DNA of 22,295 nt. It comes from Coemansia sp. RSA 1804 (Eukaryota > Kickxellomycota > Kickxellomycetes > Kickxellales > Kickxellaceae). The DNA lies in contig JANBTH010000289.1 of the NCBI GenBank assembly GCA_027578815.1, forward strand, positions 1-22,295, in the 5' to 3' direction. Position numbers and translations under genes: made by a program. The notes below the pieces were generated by a model. The model was not told where the DNA came from. It saw nothing but the letters and a program-made list of their open reading frames with translations, and did not search any database. Below are positions 1 to 9,704 of the stretch, piece by piece (position 1 is the stretch's first letter; the number at the start of each line of letters is the position of its first letter).

Positions 1-858
1 GCTATCTAGCTAGGGAGTATATATAGATCAGGGAACGCACACTGAAAATTCAAAGAGAAGTAAAAGAATATGAAAAAGAGTTGCAAGATCAAAGAGACGA
101 AAGAAGGAGGTGTGCAAGATAAGCGCAATTTATTTTCCCCCCATTTATTTTTCCTCCTGCACATCATAAATAAAAAGAACGTGTGTATAATTTTTTGGAC
201 TCGGTCTTGTTTGTCATCAAAATTGCGCATAATTTTTTTTCCCATTTTCTGTGGACTCTCTTTTTTGTTCCCCTGGTCCTTGTTTTTGCTGTGTGGACTG
301 TGAGGGCTTAATTATCCCATTGCTTTATTATTATTATTAAACAAGAACCACAATATAGAGGAGACTCGTGTTAGGTTTCAAGCCGCAAATATGGAGCCGA
401 CAAGTCGCTGAGTGTCACTAATTTGAGTGTGGATTGTACCTGATGATGATTCATCAAGTCTGCAGTGATCGTTGCTCACAAGTGAACAGGCGTTCGCAAC
501 ATCACAATTGCGTCCATACTAACAGAAATATGAAAAATAATTAGAGTATTCACAGATCAATAGACACAATGATTGGATGCGCTAATTTTAACAACGAAAA
601 CCAAGTGCAAATCGTCACACGGAAGCAAAACAACGCAACGGCTCCTTCCATAGCATTGTTTGTTCCACGCAAATAAGCGATCCAAAAATGACAAGGGTGT
701 AATCCCACAATGGCAAAGAGTCGTTCCCTGGTTAACAACTGCACAATGCAAAAATGCCTGATACGAAAATAAAGAGAAACTTTTCAGCTGCTAGCAAAGT
801 TATATATTGTATTCTATCTACTGCATTTAATCCCAACACAGACCCTAAACGAGTCACG
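1..858. other. gene-free left edge and upstream region of the phosducin-like gene
   Basis: I see no convincing gene here. The only ORFs are short, AT-rich and compositionally simple. A TATA-like run (tatatata) lies near 19-26, a (TTA)n run near 326-340, and a T-rich stretch near 200-260. A short upstream ORF (ATG at 746, stop by 772) and an in-frame ATG at 754 precede the chosen start of the next gene. Sequence just before 859 ends in a pyrimidine-poor ...caacacag, so a 5' UTR intron is possible but cannot be shown. No tRNA or snRNA signature was recognised. Confidence 0.5.
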
Positions 859-1695
859 ATGAATTTTGAGAAGCAGCTTCTAGAGGGAAACAGTACCAAC
901 AATGCCCTCGAGCGCGAGGATGCCAAAGAGTGTTCTAGGGCCCGGGAGAATGAGGATGAGTCATATTCAGATGACCAGGACAGCTCGGGATCGAAGTCCG
1001 GCCCAGATAACACGCCCATGACCTTTCAACATCGTGAAGGTTCACAGACAGGCGTCAAAGGAGTCATTGCCGACTATAAGCACAACACGCGTGAGCAGAA
1101 CCGCCGCCACGAAGAGCAAAAAGCGGCATCCAAGGCCCAATATTCAGCAGCGTCTAGGCGTAATATCAACGATAACGGAGACCGTACATTGTGGACAAAG
1201 GAAGATTTGAACAAAAACACCCAGAGATCTGAAGATGAGCTTGATGACCTTGACTTGGAGGACGAAGAGCTTGTTTTTGAAGAGTACAAGCAAGAGCGAC
1301 TCAGACAGATCAATGAGAGCAAGCGTGGAATATCTGCAAAAGACATGTTTGGCTCACTGTTAGCTGTGTCTCCAGATGAATATGCGGAAATGGTTGACCA
1401 GCAAGCTGGCTCTGGAGTGCCGATAGTTGTTCTTTTGTTGAGAAGCGACTATGCTTCAGAGCGACTGGCTTTGTTTATCCGCCAGCTGGTTGCTGACTAT
1501 AACCATGCTATATTTCTGAGCGTATCGGCTTCAGAGTGCGGCTTTACTGATACGGAAATGGTACCTATCGTTCTTGTGTACAAAAACGGGAGATTGGAAC
1601 ATAATCTTGTGCATGTGGTGGACCAGCTTGACGACCCTGTGAACTTTGAACAAGACGATGTTAAAAGGCTGGTAGAAAAGATATTGCATAAATAG
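859..1695 (+). CDS. phosducin-like protein, group I (PhLP1 type)
   Basis: Predicted 278-residue cytosolic co-chaperone. Group I phosducin-like proteins work with the CCT/TRiC chaperonin to fold G-protein beta subunits and assemble beta-gamma dimers; filamentous-fungal relatives include Cryphonectria BDM-1 and Aspergillus PhnA. The N-terminal half is charged and probably helical, with the group I signature TGVKGVIADY at about residues 64-73 and an acidic stretch (DELDDLDLEDEE) near 126-137. The C-terminal 110 residues form a thioredoxin-like domain without a CxxC pair, carrying the family motif VPIVLVYKNG and then LVHVVDQL near 234-256. I chose the ATG at 859 because the protein then opens with MNFEKQLLEG, as expected for the family. 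The frame stays open back to an ATG at 754, giving 313 residues, but that extension looks non-conserved. It converges on the ABCC gene with 63 nt between stops. Confidence 0.85.
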   Translation: MNFEKQLLEGNSTNNALEREDAKECSRARENEDESYSDDQDSSGSKSGPDNTPMTFQHREGSQTGVKGVIADYKHNTREQNRRHEEQKAASKAQYSAASRRNINDNGDRTLWTKEDLNKNTQRSEDELDDLDLEDEELVFEEYKQERLRQINESKRGISAKDMFGSLLAVSPDEYAEMVDQQAGSGVPIVVLLLRSDYASERLALFIRQLVADYNHAIFLSVSASECGFTDTEMVPIVLVYKNGRLEHNLVHVVDQLDDPVNFEQDDVKRLVEKILHK

Positions 1696-1758
1696 AAACA
1701 TTCACTGCGGCATTATTTTATTCATCTTATTTTATTTTTCTGTGCTCTGAAATGTCGG

Positions 1759-4700
1759 CTAGTTGATTATACTTGTCTTACAACGTGTTGTGGACATGCT
1801 CATTGCGGCTGAATACAAATATTCACGCTCTCCAGACTTTTCGCACATGCTTCTAAATATTCCATCCTTGTTCTGGAGCAGATTGTATGGCGTGTCAAGC
1901 TCTGCAACTTTGCCATTATCCAGAACAAGAACCCGGTCGTAGTCGATAATTGTGCGCAGCCGATGTGCAATGCAGAGCAGCGTTGAGTTGGCAAACTCTG
2001 GCCCGCGAATCGTGTTCTGAATACGGTTGTCAGTGTCAAAGTCAACCGATGCTGTTGCTTCATCCATGATGATCAGCTTTGACCGCCTTACGAGTGCTCT
2101 TGCAAGAGCCACCAGTTGTCGCTGACCAAGTGACAGATTCTGTCCATTTTCCTTGATTTCGGCATCTAGACTAGTGAATATTCCAGCCATGCGCTCAAGG
2201 GAAGAGCCGTCGCCATTCGTGTTGCCGCCGTTAGATTCTCCTCTTCCCACAACACTTGATACCGAAATGCTGCTGCTGCTACCAGATGTGTCCTGGCTGC
2301 CATTCTCATTGATCAAATGGGTGCGGCGCAAAGCTTCCCACAAAAGCTCATCAGGATGCTCGTCAAGCGGATCCAGATTAAACCGGATGGAGCCATTGAA
2401 CAGCACCGGGTCCTGTGGAATAATAGTGACGTTGCGGCGCAGATCCTCCAGCCCAATCTTTGAAATATCCACTCCATCCAGAACTATCTTTCCCTTGCTT
2501 GCCTCGATAAACCGCAGCAGCGCAAGTGACATTGTGCTCTTTCCAGCGCCCGTGCGACCGACAACACCGATCTTCTCGCCGTGTTTAATAGTGAGTGAAA
2601 TACCATGCAGTACAGGTACTCCGGGGACATACTCGGCAACCAGGTTCTCAATTTCCATATCACCCTTCCTAGGCCAAGACGGCGATGGTTTGTGCTGAGG
2701 ATCAGACTCTAAGGACGCCTCTTGCTCTGTATCCATGTATTGCATAACACGCTCAACTGCATTCATGTTTGTCTCGTTAACGGTGTAGTTTCGAACAACC
2801 CATATCATTCGGGAAGTAAACGACAAGGAGTATGACAGAACAAATCCTGCCAAACCAGCATCAACCCAGTCCATATTGTACAGTACGAACATGGCGCACG
2901 AAAACGAAACCAATGACCCTGTCATGTCACAGCGCAATCCGATCCATCTGTAAAGCAGCCAGGTGATTCCTAGCGGCTGGAGGTGTGCGCACAACCGATT
3001 GTTTGCTTCCTTTATATAGAGATGTTTCACTCCAAATGCACGAATAGTTGACACACCCTGGATCAGTTCGCTGAACAACGACAGCAATGGCGACATACTG
3101 TTGGCCTCTAAGCGCTTGAGTTCTCTACACGTATTTGCGTAATAGAACCCAAACCACGAAAACAGCAAGGTGATGAGTGCCACAACGAATATAAACAGCG
3201 GGGCCGCCGATAATATAACCGCATATGTGATAAGAACTAAAAGTATGTCCGAGGCAAATGCCACCAACACATTCATGACAGAAGCGTCAATTACATCCAT
3301 GTCCCGCGAAAAACGGTTAATTATGCGCCCAATTGGTGTTGAGTTAAAGAACCGCGGAGTAGCGCGCATCATGGTCTTCAGAAGCTGCGAGTGAATGGTC
3401 ATTGACGCTTTGATTGCCCTACGGTACATTACACGCAAAAGGAACACGCGCCAGACAACGCTGGCAAGCCCAATTAGAACATAAATTCCCAGCCAGTACG
3501 CAACAGAATGGCGCGCAACGCTTCTTGGAATTGTGCCGCCATTTGTGTCATTCGATACAACCCAGATCCTAATCCAATAGTCGTGGAGAAGAACCATGCC
3601 CCGAGACGAAACCAGTAGAAGCAGCGACCAGACCCAGAATGTCTTTGAGCCACAAGCAGCAAAGTACATTTCCCACACCTTCAATCTGACACTGCCCGTC
3701 TCGCGCTTTTCTTCTTCAACAAGTGTGCCCTGCAACGCTGCTGTAACGCTGTCGCCCAGTGCCTGCTCTTTCTGTTCTCTGATTGTTTCGAGGCGCCCCG
3801 AGTTGTACTCATCCTCAGACCTTGTATCTGCAGTCAGTTGCGCAGTTAGTGTTAAAAGGCTCTCCTCTGCTATAGTTTCAGATGCAGCCATCTTTCCATG
3901 TCCTTTACTATCATGTTTGGCGATTGTGTTAAAGCTGTTGCGATTGTGCTCAGACATTGCTGTCAACGCCAGACCCTGATGATCCTGCAGATCAGCAGGT
4001 ACACCCTTTAGCACGACTCGGCCCTCACACATTGCCACAATGTACTGTGCATATGGAAGACACATTGAAACGTGGTGGGTGACTAGTACGCGAGTACGAC
4101 CCTGCATCAGCCCTGCGCTGTTTGCCAAGCACTCTGTTAGAATATGCTTGGCTGTGTGCGCATCAACAGCCGAAAGACAGTCATCGATGAGAAGGATGCT
4201 GCGACTGGAATATACAGCACGCGCCAAGGCCACACGTTGCTTCTGTCCGCCAGAGAGTGTCACACCTCGCTCGCCTATCTCGGTCTGATCCCCAGCCATC
4301 AAGACACGCAAGTCGGGTTTTAGTGCACACGCATGCAGGACCTGTTCATATCGCTCGCGGTTGTAGGGTTCGTCAAACAGAATGTTTTCGCGGACTGTCG
4401 CATTGCGCAACCATGCCTCCTGAGCAACATAGGCGATATCGCGGATAACAAGACCATTGTCTCCCGATAGTTCAATAATGTCCTTGTATTTTATGTCCTT
4501 ATCTGCCATATCTCTGGAGTGCATGGTTGGCAACAGAATACGTCCACGAGTTAGCGTCATCTCGCCAATTAGTGCGGCAAGCAGCGACGATTTTCCACTT
4601 CCTGTCGGACCGGCGACAAGAGAAAACCCGCCAGTCGGAAACTCAACGTTGATGTCCCTGAGTGTAAAACCGCGCATGCTTTTTTGAAGCTCTGGTGGTG

Positions 4701-7095
4701 GTGAGGTCGAAAGCCCTTGATCCAATAATGGTAGAATATCCGTGTGCGATGAAGACTCGGTAGCAAGCAGCAGAGTGCTTTCATCGGGTGCACTGCTGCT
4801 ATCGATGCGCTTGCTATTTGCCGGTACATTGCTTGACGGTACATTCTGATATGCCCACTCCAGATCAGCAGCCTCGAATCCAAGCGTATTGCTACGCTCG
4901 AGAGCTACGCGATCCTCCAGCCCCTGCACCGCATTCTGCTCAAGATACGATTCAATTCTGTCCAGCGAAACATTTGCACGTATTGCCACGCCAATGAGCT
5001 CCGATCCATTCTCAAACACAAACCGAACCACTTGGAAGACAGAAATCGACGTGAATGCAATCTCGGCAGTCAGTTTATTCCCTAGGACCGCAACATACAC
5101 AGTGAACATTACGATTGGAATCAGTACAGGTCCAAGTGCCGCTAATGCATTAACACAGATCTGCCACTTTTGAGCTAACCAGAACTTTTCGAGTTGGATG
5201 CTACGTTGCTTGTTGATCTTGTCCACAAAACAAGACTCCCAGCCAAACAGCTTGACGGCCCTGATTCCTTGAACAACCTCAGTGGTGATTGACACACGCT
5301 TGTCGCTGACATCCTTCACGGCCTTCTCGACGTTTGCTAATCTAGCAGACGCTGATTTTGTGAGAGGCACGTGCGCGGCAAAAAACAAGAGCCCGACTAG
5401 TGCTGATGCTCCAAGTAACCTGTACATGTACCAGACTCCTATTCCCAGAATGAATGGTAGACAGTAGAGCTCATCGATGTAGGCAAATAAGACGAACACG
5501 CGCTCGGCATCGGAGGTTAGCATATTGATTATCTTGCCATCGTCAGCAGCCGTGGGGCGGGCTTCCGAGTTGGCAGCGTTCTTCCTTTGTTCCGGTCCAC
5601 TCTTTCCATGGCTCTTTATGACCTTGGAAGTGAGTTCGGCAATTATGATCTCCTTGATGCCAATCGCGATGTGGCGTCCAATCCATCGCGCCCAGTTTAT
5701 GGCAAGTGAGATAAGCACAACGCAGAGCCATATGCAAAAGGCATCGAGATAGCCTCTGTTGCGACGGTCTTCCGGCGATGACGACAAGGCAGAGTCCGAC
5801 ATCTCGATGGTTCGAATAATCCGCTGGAGAAAGAACGAGCAGCAGAACTTTAAGCAATTATATGCGACCGAGAGAACCGCCTGCAGAGCAAACTCTGGAG
5901 CATACGTCAAAAAGAGGGCGAGAAAGAGCGGGCGGCCAGGCTTGCGATGCGCTGAATACCGCTTCCAGTTATATTCGGGCGTGTCCGTCTTATCAAACCT
6001 GTACATGTCGCAGCTCTGTAGCTGGCGCCTGAATCCCCTGGAAAGCATGTCATTTACCCAGGAATAGGTAATTCTGTCGAACCAGGACGAGCTGAACTCT
6101 GGGGTGTCTACAAGACTACTAGATCTAAGCGTGCTCTGGTGCGTCAGCGGCGTGCTCTCGTCACAGTCGTCAGATCCACTGTATCCGTTTTCATTTTGCG
6201 TGTATAGGCAATCGGATGAGTAAATGGTTCCCAGGGGTTCTGCGGGACGAAGGAAAATTGGACGCTGTTGCGCACACGAGTAAGAGACAAGCAGAGCCGT
6301 ACAAAGTGCTGCTGATGCGAGCAGAATAGTGCCACTTCCACTGTAGAGTATGTGTACTTGAGAAAGTATAGTCAAGGGGGCTGTCGGGCTATTGTCAATG
6401 AATAGCAGCACATATTTCTCTGCCAGAACCGAAGCAAGCTGTAAGCCGACTATTGCTGGAAGGATCCATGGAAAAATACCAGCATAGCACATGCGGTCGC
6501 TACGCCAAAGCACGACATGGCAAGCAGCAGAGCAAGCTAGAACCATAGCCGTGGATTCGGCTAACGCTTTAGAATAAGGCAAATAGCTAAAGTAGTGGTT
6601 ATTGTTATTGACAGAGCCGCGTTCTTTGGCTTCGAGACTCGTTATTTGCCACCAGACCATATGGAGAGTAGCTTGGATAGCCAGCAACAACACGACAACC
6701 AAACCAATGCGCAGACGGTTATCAAACATAACAACGGGGCCGGGCGGACGACGGACAGGCAGCTTCATGGGGCCGACTAGCATACATGAGAGCGGAGCGC
6801 TTCCGTCGTTGGCAAAGTCAGCTCTACGGCATCCTGAGGGCACCGCGGATATTAAGACAACACCAGCGGATGAGAGGCCGGAAACCAGCAGAAGCAGCGC
6901 GGGCCATAGAAACCCAGCGCGGTAGCAGTTGCAGGTAATCAACCAGGCCCACCAGGACACAGAACTATTGTGGCCGCCGCAGGACGACACACATTCGTTG
7001 AATGCAAAGCTAGATATGTGGTCATACAGTCTGCTTGCAAAATACACGGCGCTTGCTGTGAAGGCCGTTGCTAAGACTGCGCGTCCCGCCAGCAT
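1759..7095 (-). CDS. ABC transporter, subfamily C (MRP type, Ybt1-like full transporter)
   Basis: Predicted 1778-residue pump of the ABCC/MRP family. These use ATP to move glutathione, bile-acid, metal or other organic-anion conjugates, in fungi mostly into the vacuole. Order: TMD0 with several membrane segments (about 1-275), TMD1 (about 385-700), NBD1, TMD2 (about 1140-1440), NBD2. NBD1 has Walker A GPTGSGKS (829-836), signature LSGGQ (947-951) and Walker B ILLIDD with Asp in place of the catalytic Glu (972). NBD2 is canonical: GRTGAGKST (1513-1521), LSLGQ (1654-1658), IIMDE ending at Glu 1679, H-loop His 1711. The asymmetry is usual for ABCC proteins. Long Ser-rich insertions before NBD1 and inside NBD2, and the DINVEFPTGGFSL/GEMTL block, point to the Ybt1-like fungal branch; the substrate is unknown. 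The frame is open 14 codons further upstream but without an ATG, so the start is the ATG at 7095. No intron is needed. Confidence 0.93.
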   Translation of the reverse strand: MLAGRAVLATAFTASAVYFASRLYDHISSFAFNECVSSCGGHNSSVSWWAWLITCNCYRAGFLWPALLLLVSGLSSAGVVLISAVPSGCRRADFANDGSAPLSCMLVGPMKLPVRRPPGPVVMFDNRLRIGLVVVLLLAIQATLHMVWWQITSLEAKERGSVNNNNHYFSYLPYSKALAESTAMVLACSAACHVVLWRSDRMCYAGIFPWILPAIVGLQLASVLAEKYVLLFIDNSPTAPLTILSQVHILYSGSGTILLASAALCTALLVSYSCAQQRPIFLRPAEPLGTIYSSDCLYTQNENGYSGSDDCDESTPLTHQSTLRSSSLVDTPEFSSSWFDRITYSWVNDMLSRGFRRQLQSCDMYRFDKTDTPEYNWKRYSAHRKPGRPLFLALFLTYAPEFALQAVLSVAYNCLKFCCSFFLQRIIRTIEMSDSALSSSPEDRRNRGYLDAFCIWLCVVLISLAINWARWIGRHIAIGIKEIIIAELTSKVIKSHGKSGPEQRKNAANSEARPTAADDGKIINMLTSDAERVFVLFAYIDELYCLPFILGIGVWYMYRLLGASALVGLLFFAAHVPLTKSASARLANVEKAVKDVSDKRVSITTEVVQGIRAVKLFGWESCFVDKINKQRSIQLEKFWLAQKWQICVNALAALGPVLIPIVMFTVYVAVLGNKLTAEIAFTSISVFQVVRFVFENGSELIGVAIRANVSLDRIESYLEQNAVQGLEDRVALERSNTLGFEAADLEWAYQNVPSSNVPANSKRIDSSSAPDESTLLLATESSSHTDILPLLDQGLSTSPPPELQKSMRGFTLRDINVEFPTGGFSLVAGPTGSGKSSLLAALIGEMTLTRGRILLPTMHSRDMADKDIKYKDIIELSGDNGLVIRDIAYVAQEAWLRNATVRENILFDEPYNRERYEQVLHACALKPDLRVLMAGDQTEIGERGVTLSGGQKQRVALARAVYSSRSILLIDDCLSAVDAHTAKHILTECLANSAGLMQGRTRVLVTHHVSMCLPYAQYIVAMCEGRVVLKGVPADLQDHQGLALTAMSEHNRNSFNTIAKHDSKGHGKMAASETIAEESLLTLTAQLTADTRSEDEYNSGRLETIREQKEQALGDSVTAALQGTLVEEEKRETGSVRLKVWEMYFAACGSKTFWVWSLLLLVSSRGMVLLHDYWIRIWVVSNDTNGGTIPRSVARHSVAYWLGIYVLIGLASVVWRVFLLRVMYRRAIKASMTIHSQLLKTMMRATPRFFNSTPIGRIINRFSRDMDVIDASVMNVLVAFASDILLVLITYAVILSAAPLFIFVVALITLLFSWFGFYYANTCRELKRLEANSMSPLLSLFSELIQGVSTIRAFGVKHLYIKEANNRLCAHLQPLGITWLLYRWIGLRCDMTGSLVSFSCAMFVLYNMDWVDAGLAGFVLSYSLSFTSRMIWVVRNYTVNETNMNAVERVMQYMDTEQEASLESDPQHKPSPSWPRKGDMEIENLVAEYVPGVPVLHGISLTIKHGEKIGVVGRTGAGKSTMSLALLRFIEASKGKIVLDGVDISKIGLEDLRRNVTIIPQDPVLFNGSIRFNLDPLDEHPDELLWEALRRTHLINENGSQDTSGSSSSISVSSVVGRGESNGGNTNGDGSSLERMAGIFTSLDAEIKENGQNLSLGQRQLVALARALVRRSKLIIMDEATASVDFDTDNRIQNTIRGPEFANSTLLCIAHRLRTIIDYDRVLVLDNGKVAELDTPYNLLQNKDGIFRSMCEKSGEREYLYSAAMSMSTTRCKTSIIN

Positions 7096-7510
7096 TTTGC
7101 ATCTGTGCTTTCCGCAAATATCAAGCCAAAGTAACAAAAAGGGGCAACTACTCGCTCGTCTGACGTTGAGACTGTTGAAGTTGAATAATGTTTAACTGAA
7201 AAATTATGCTAGAACAGTAGTGTACTTTATCTATTTGAGTGGCTGTGTGTATGTAGTTTCTTTCCAAACAATCTATTATGTGTGGTAGTAAGTAGATACA
7301 GAAACTTGCAAGTGAAGGAGATGACAAAAGCAACCTTACGCGTATGCTATGTGCATTATACATGGACATGATCTAAAAAAACCCCCCAATGTCTTGTGAG
7401 CTGCTAATTTCTTTATGGGCGTTCTTTTTATCGTTTTTTATTTCTGGCAATCCGATATATCTTTCGACATGAATGACAATGAACCCAGAGAAAAAGTGCT
7501 ATTCTTTCTC

Positions 7511-7559
7511 TTTGTGGAGTGCTGTGTTCCACAAAAACTTTTGGCTTTTGGTTCCAAAA
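7511..7559. repeat. two adjacent small inverted repeats
   Basis: The arm TTTGTGGA (7511-7518) pairs with TCCACAAA (7528-7535) across a 9-nt spacer. Just downstream TTTTGG (7546-7551) and CCAAAA (7554-7559) flank two bases. They sit mid-way between divergent genes. They may be binding sites or chance; nothing more can be said from one sequence. Confidence 0.35.
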
Positions 7560-7969
7560 ACCACAGCCCTTGAAACTCTGTGGCTGCCAGTTAATCAGAA
7601 CAACACCAGATATAAGATAGGTACTAAACTAAAATTAATATCTTTGAAGACAAACGCAACACTTGGACATATTTTATTTTGTATATCAGCTAGACCAACT
7701 AATAAACAACCTCTTACTTACGTCTATTACGTTGCTCACTAGCATATGCAACGAAAACCGCACAAACACAATCTTCATCTGTGTGCATATTAGACATGCA
7801 ATTGGATGCTGATATTCTCTATCCTCACATTTGCTAGATGTGATTTGAGTAGCTTTCAATTCCACTGCCATTTCTGACTGCCTACCATATGATCTCTTTT
7901 ATTTGATAAAATCCATCATTAATATTTTCCACCAGGAATTTTTCCGCTATTCTGAAAGTGGTCTGTGGG

Positions 7970-7979
7970 TATATAAAAT
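7970..7979 (+). promoter_or_regulatory. TATA box of the acyltransferase gene
   Basis: A good TATA element (tatataaaat) stands about 110 nt upstream of the ATG at 8090, in an AT-rich leader and in the right orientation and distance for a fungal RNA polymerase II promoter. No transcript data are available. Confidence 0.5.
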
Positions 7980-8089
7980 ATGTGCCATTTGCTTTGTCAT
8001 AGCGTCTGTTTTCCCCCAATCTTTACATAACACATTATAATTGTTTGCGCATATACTATAGGGTTGCTTATCTTTTTTGAACTGACAAA

Positions 8090-9601
8090 ATGGATTCTTT
8101 TATTGACTCTGTTGACTCGCAGGTTACATACCTTAATGGCAATGAAACTTCACTATCAATTTACAGTATTGCAACAGGATACTGGTACAAGAACAACGCG
8201 CCAGGCTCTTCAGAAGAGTTTATGCCATCTAACTTGCTAAAAGATGCATTTTATAGGGCTTTGCAAGATTTCCCTATTCTTGCTGGCCACCTAAAAACAG
8301 ATAACTATAGTCGTATGTATGTTGATGTAGACAAGGATAATCTAAACATGCCTGTTTACATAGACACTACTTGTGACTTGAGCTATTCAAATGTGGAGAA
8401 GACTGGGTTTAATATTACAAAGCTTCCAATTGACTTGTATGGAACCTACGGCGTTCCGGTTTCAACCAAGCTTTCTGGTGGAAAAATCAAGCCAGCCAAC
8501 TTCTATATCCTTCGTTTCAAAAACAATAGCGGCGTGCTTGTGTATGCCAGTATTGGTCATTGCATTACTGATGGATATGGATATGTTAATTTTATGAATC
8601 GGTGGGCTGAAGTGGCCAGATGGATGAAACAGCCCCAGGATGAAAAAAATAAAGTGCCACTTCCCATACGGGAGTACACCCACGACAGATCTCTAAGCAA
8701 TGGATTGCGCTCTAACAGATCTTCTGCATTAAGCCTATCAGAATTTAAATTGCAACTAAACAATAGCAACTTTATTAGCAGATGGCTTGCGCGGATGTCG
8801 CCAGAAAAACGAGGATGGCTCCTTAAAAAGTGGGAAGAAGAGAAAAGCTACACGTACTGTTTCTTTCACATTCATTCAAAAACAATTGAGGACATTCGAA
8901 ACTCTGTGCAAAAGCATGCCCCACAGGATATAAAATATTCTATTAACGATATTATTACCACATATTTGTCTATTGTTGTTGCACAAGCAAAACAGAAAGC
9001 CAAGGCTGCCAAGGAGAGCAGATCACTAATCATGAGAATTCGCAAAGCCCTTGGTTACAAGGTTAAAGCCCCTGAAGAATTTACAGTGGGAGTCAACATG
9101 AACATGCGTTCACAAGTAAATCATCCTGATGCCAAAAACTATATGGGGAATATGGTACTCATAGAAAACACTGATTTTCCATATGAGCTGATTCAAAAGG
9201 GACCTACCGAGGATGTATTATCCACACTAGCACCGAAAATCCGTCGTATTGCCTCGGAATCGCATGTGGAATACTATGCTCAGGAAGGATATCTGCTGGA
9301 TAACAGACCAGACAAGTACCTGTATGACATGTTTTTTGATCCAGAGTATGATGATTGCCTGGAATTAAGTAATCATTCCAGGTTTGCACATTATGAGGTT
9401 GACTTTGGGTCAGGAATACCAGAGCTGGTGCGCAATGCACCTGATGCATGCAATATTCTTGCGTATATAATGCCTGCTAATCCAAAAGTAGGTGGGTATA
9501 ACATTGAGCTGAAGCTTGCACCAGATGTGGCAGCCTATGTTGTCCAGAATACCAGTTGGATGAAGCTTGTAGACACGTATGAAGTCAACAGGCAGCTTTA
9601 A
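8090..9601 (+). CDS. BAHD/transferase-family O-acyltransferase
   Basis: Predicted 503-residue acyl-CoA-dependent acyltransferase of the superfamily that includes plant BAHD enzymes and fungal trichothecene 3-O-acetyltransferases. These transfer an acyl group from CoA to a hydroxyl or amine of a small molecule, usually in the cytosol. The catalytic HxxxDG motif is seen as HCITDG (His 157, Asp 161), preceded by the usual beta-strand. The C-terminal structural motif, normally DFGWG, is DFGSG here (438-442). A region like the family's VNxRxR...YxGN block is at about 334-354 (VNMNMRSQV to YMGNM). Length matches the family, a little long because of a Lys-rich insert near 300-325. There is no signal peptide or membrane segment. 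The gene is intronless, markedly AT-rich, has a TATA box, and is head-to-head with the ABCC pump. The substrate cannot be read from sequence. Confidence 0.85.
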   Translation: MDSFIDSVDSQVTYLNGNETSLSIYSIATGYWYKNNAPGSSEEFMPSNLLKDAFYRALQDFPILAGHLKTDNYSRMYVDVDKDNLNMPVYIDTTCDLSYSNVEKTGFNITKLPIDLYGTYGVPVSTKLSGGKIKPANFYILRFKNNSGVLVYASIGHCITDGYGYVNFMNRWAEVARWMKQPQDEKNKVPLPIREYTHDRSLSNGLRSNRSSALSLSEFKLQLNNSNFISRWLARMSPEKRGWLLKKWEEEKSYTYCFFHIHSKTIEDIRNSVQKHAPQDIKYSINDIITTYLSIVVAQAKQKAKAAKESRSLIMRIRKALGYKVKAPEEFTVGVNMNMRSQVNHPDAKNYMGNMVLIENTDFPYELIQKGPTEDVLSTLAPKIRRIASESHVEYYAQEGYLLDNRPDKYLYDMFFDPEYDDCLELSNHSRFAHYEVDFGSGIPELVRNAPDACNILAYIMPANPKVGGYNIELKLAPDVAAYVVQNTSWMKLVDTYEVNRQL

Positions 9602-9638
9602 TGGGTGAATTTTTAGTTTCTACTTTTTTTCATTTTTC

Positions 9639-9659
9639 AATAAAAAAATTATTAATAAA
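9639..9659 (+). terminator. polyadenylation signals of the acyltransferase gene
   Basis: Two AATAAA hexamers (9639-9644 and 9654-9659) follow the stop codon by about 38 and 53 nt in an A/T-rich stretch, as expected for a eukaryotic 3' end. Confidence 0.5.
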
Positions 9660-9704
9660 ACATTGCTAACACCATTGTTCTCTCGTCAGGGGTGATACCT
9701 TGTG

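Larger units (their letters stand above)
7096..8089. other. divergent intergenic region between ABCC pump and acyltransferase
   Basis: About 1 kb of AT-rich sequence serving as the upstream region of two divergent genes. It has a clear TATA element for the right-hand gene, two small inverted repeats near 7511-7559 and one near 7825-7843, and a C6 run after A6 near 7375-7387. The longest ORF (7473-7742, 89 codons) resembles no family I know and looks like chance. No RNA gene was recognised. Confidence 0.5.

Noticed and set aside
430..520. Possible C/D-box snoRNA around the TGATGAT sequence
   Set aside because: A C-box-like TGATGAT is present, but no D box (CTGA) at a suitable distance and no terminal stem could be found.
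754..858. N-terminal extension of the phosducin-like protein from the ATG at 754
   Set aside because: The extra 35 residues do not resemble the family, and the ATG at 859 gives the expected N-terminus; the choice remains slightly uncertain.
2153..2698. Plus-strand ORF of 181 codons opposite NBD2 of the ABCC gene
   Set aside because: Antisense to a conserved ATPase domain and Ser/Pro-rich with no family match.
7473..7742. 89-codon plus-strand ORF between ABCC and acyltransferase genes
   Set aside because: An ATG is present, but the protein has no recognisable features, and the interval is better explained as divergent promoter DNA.
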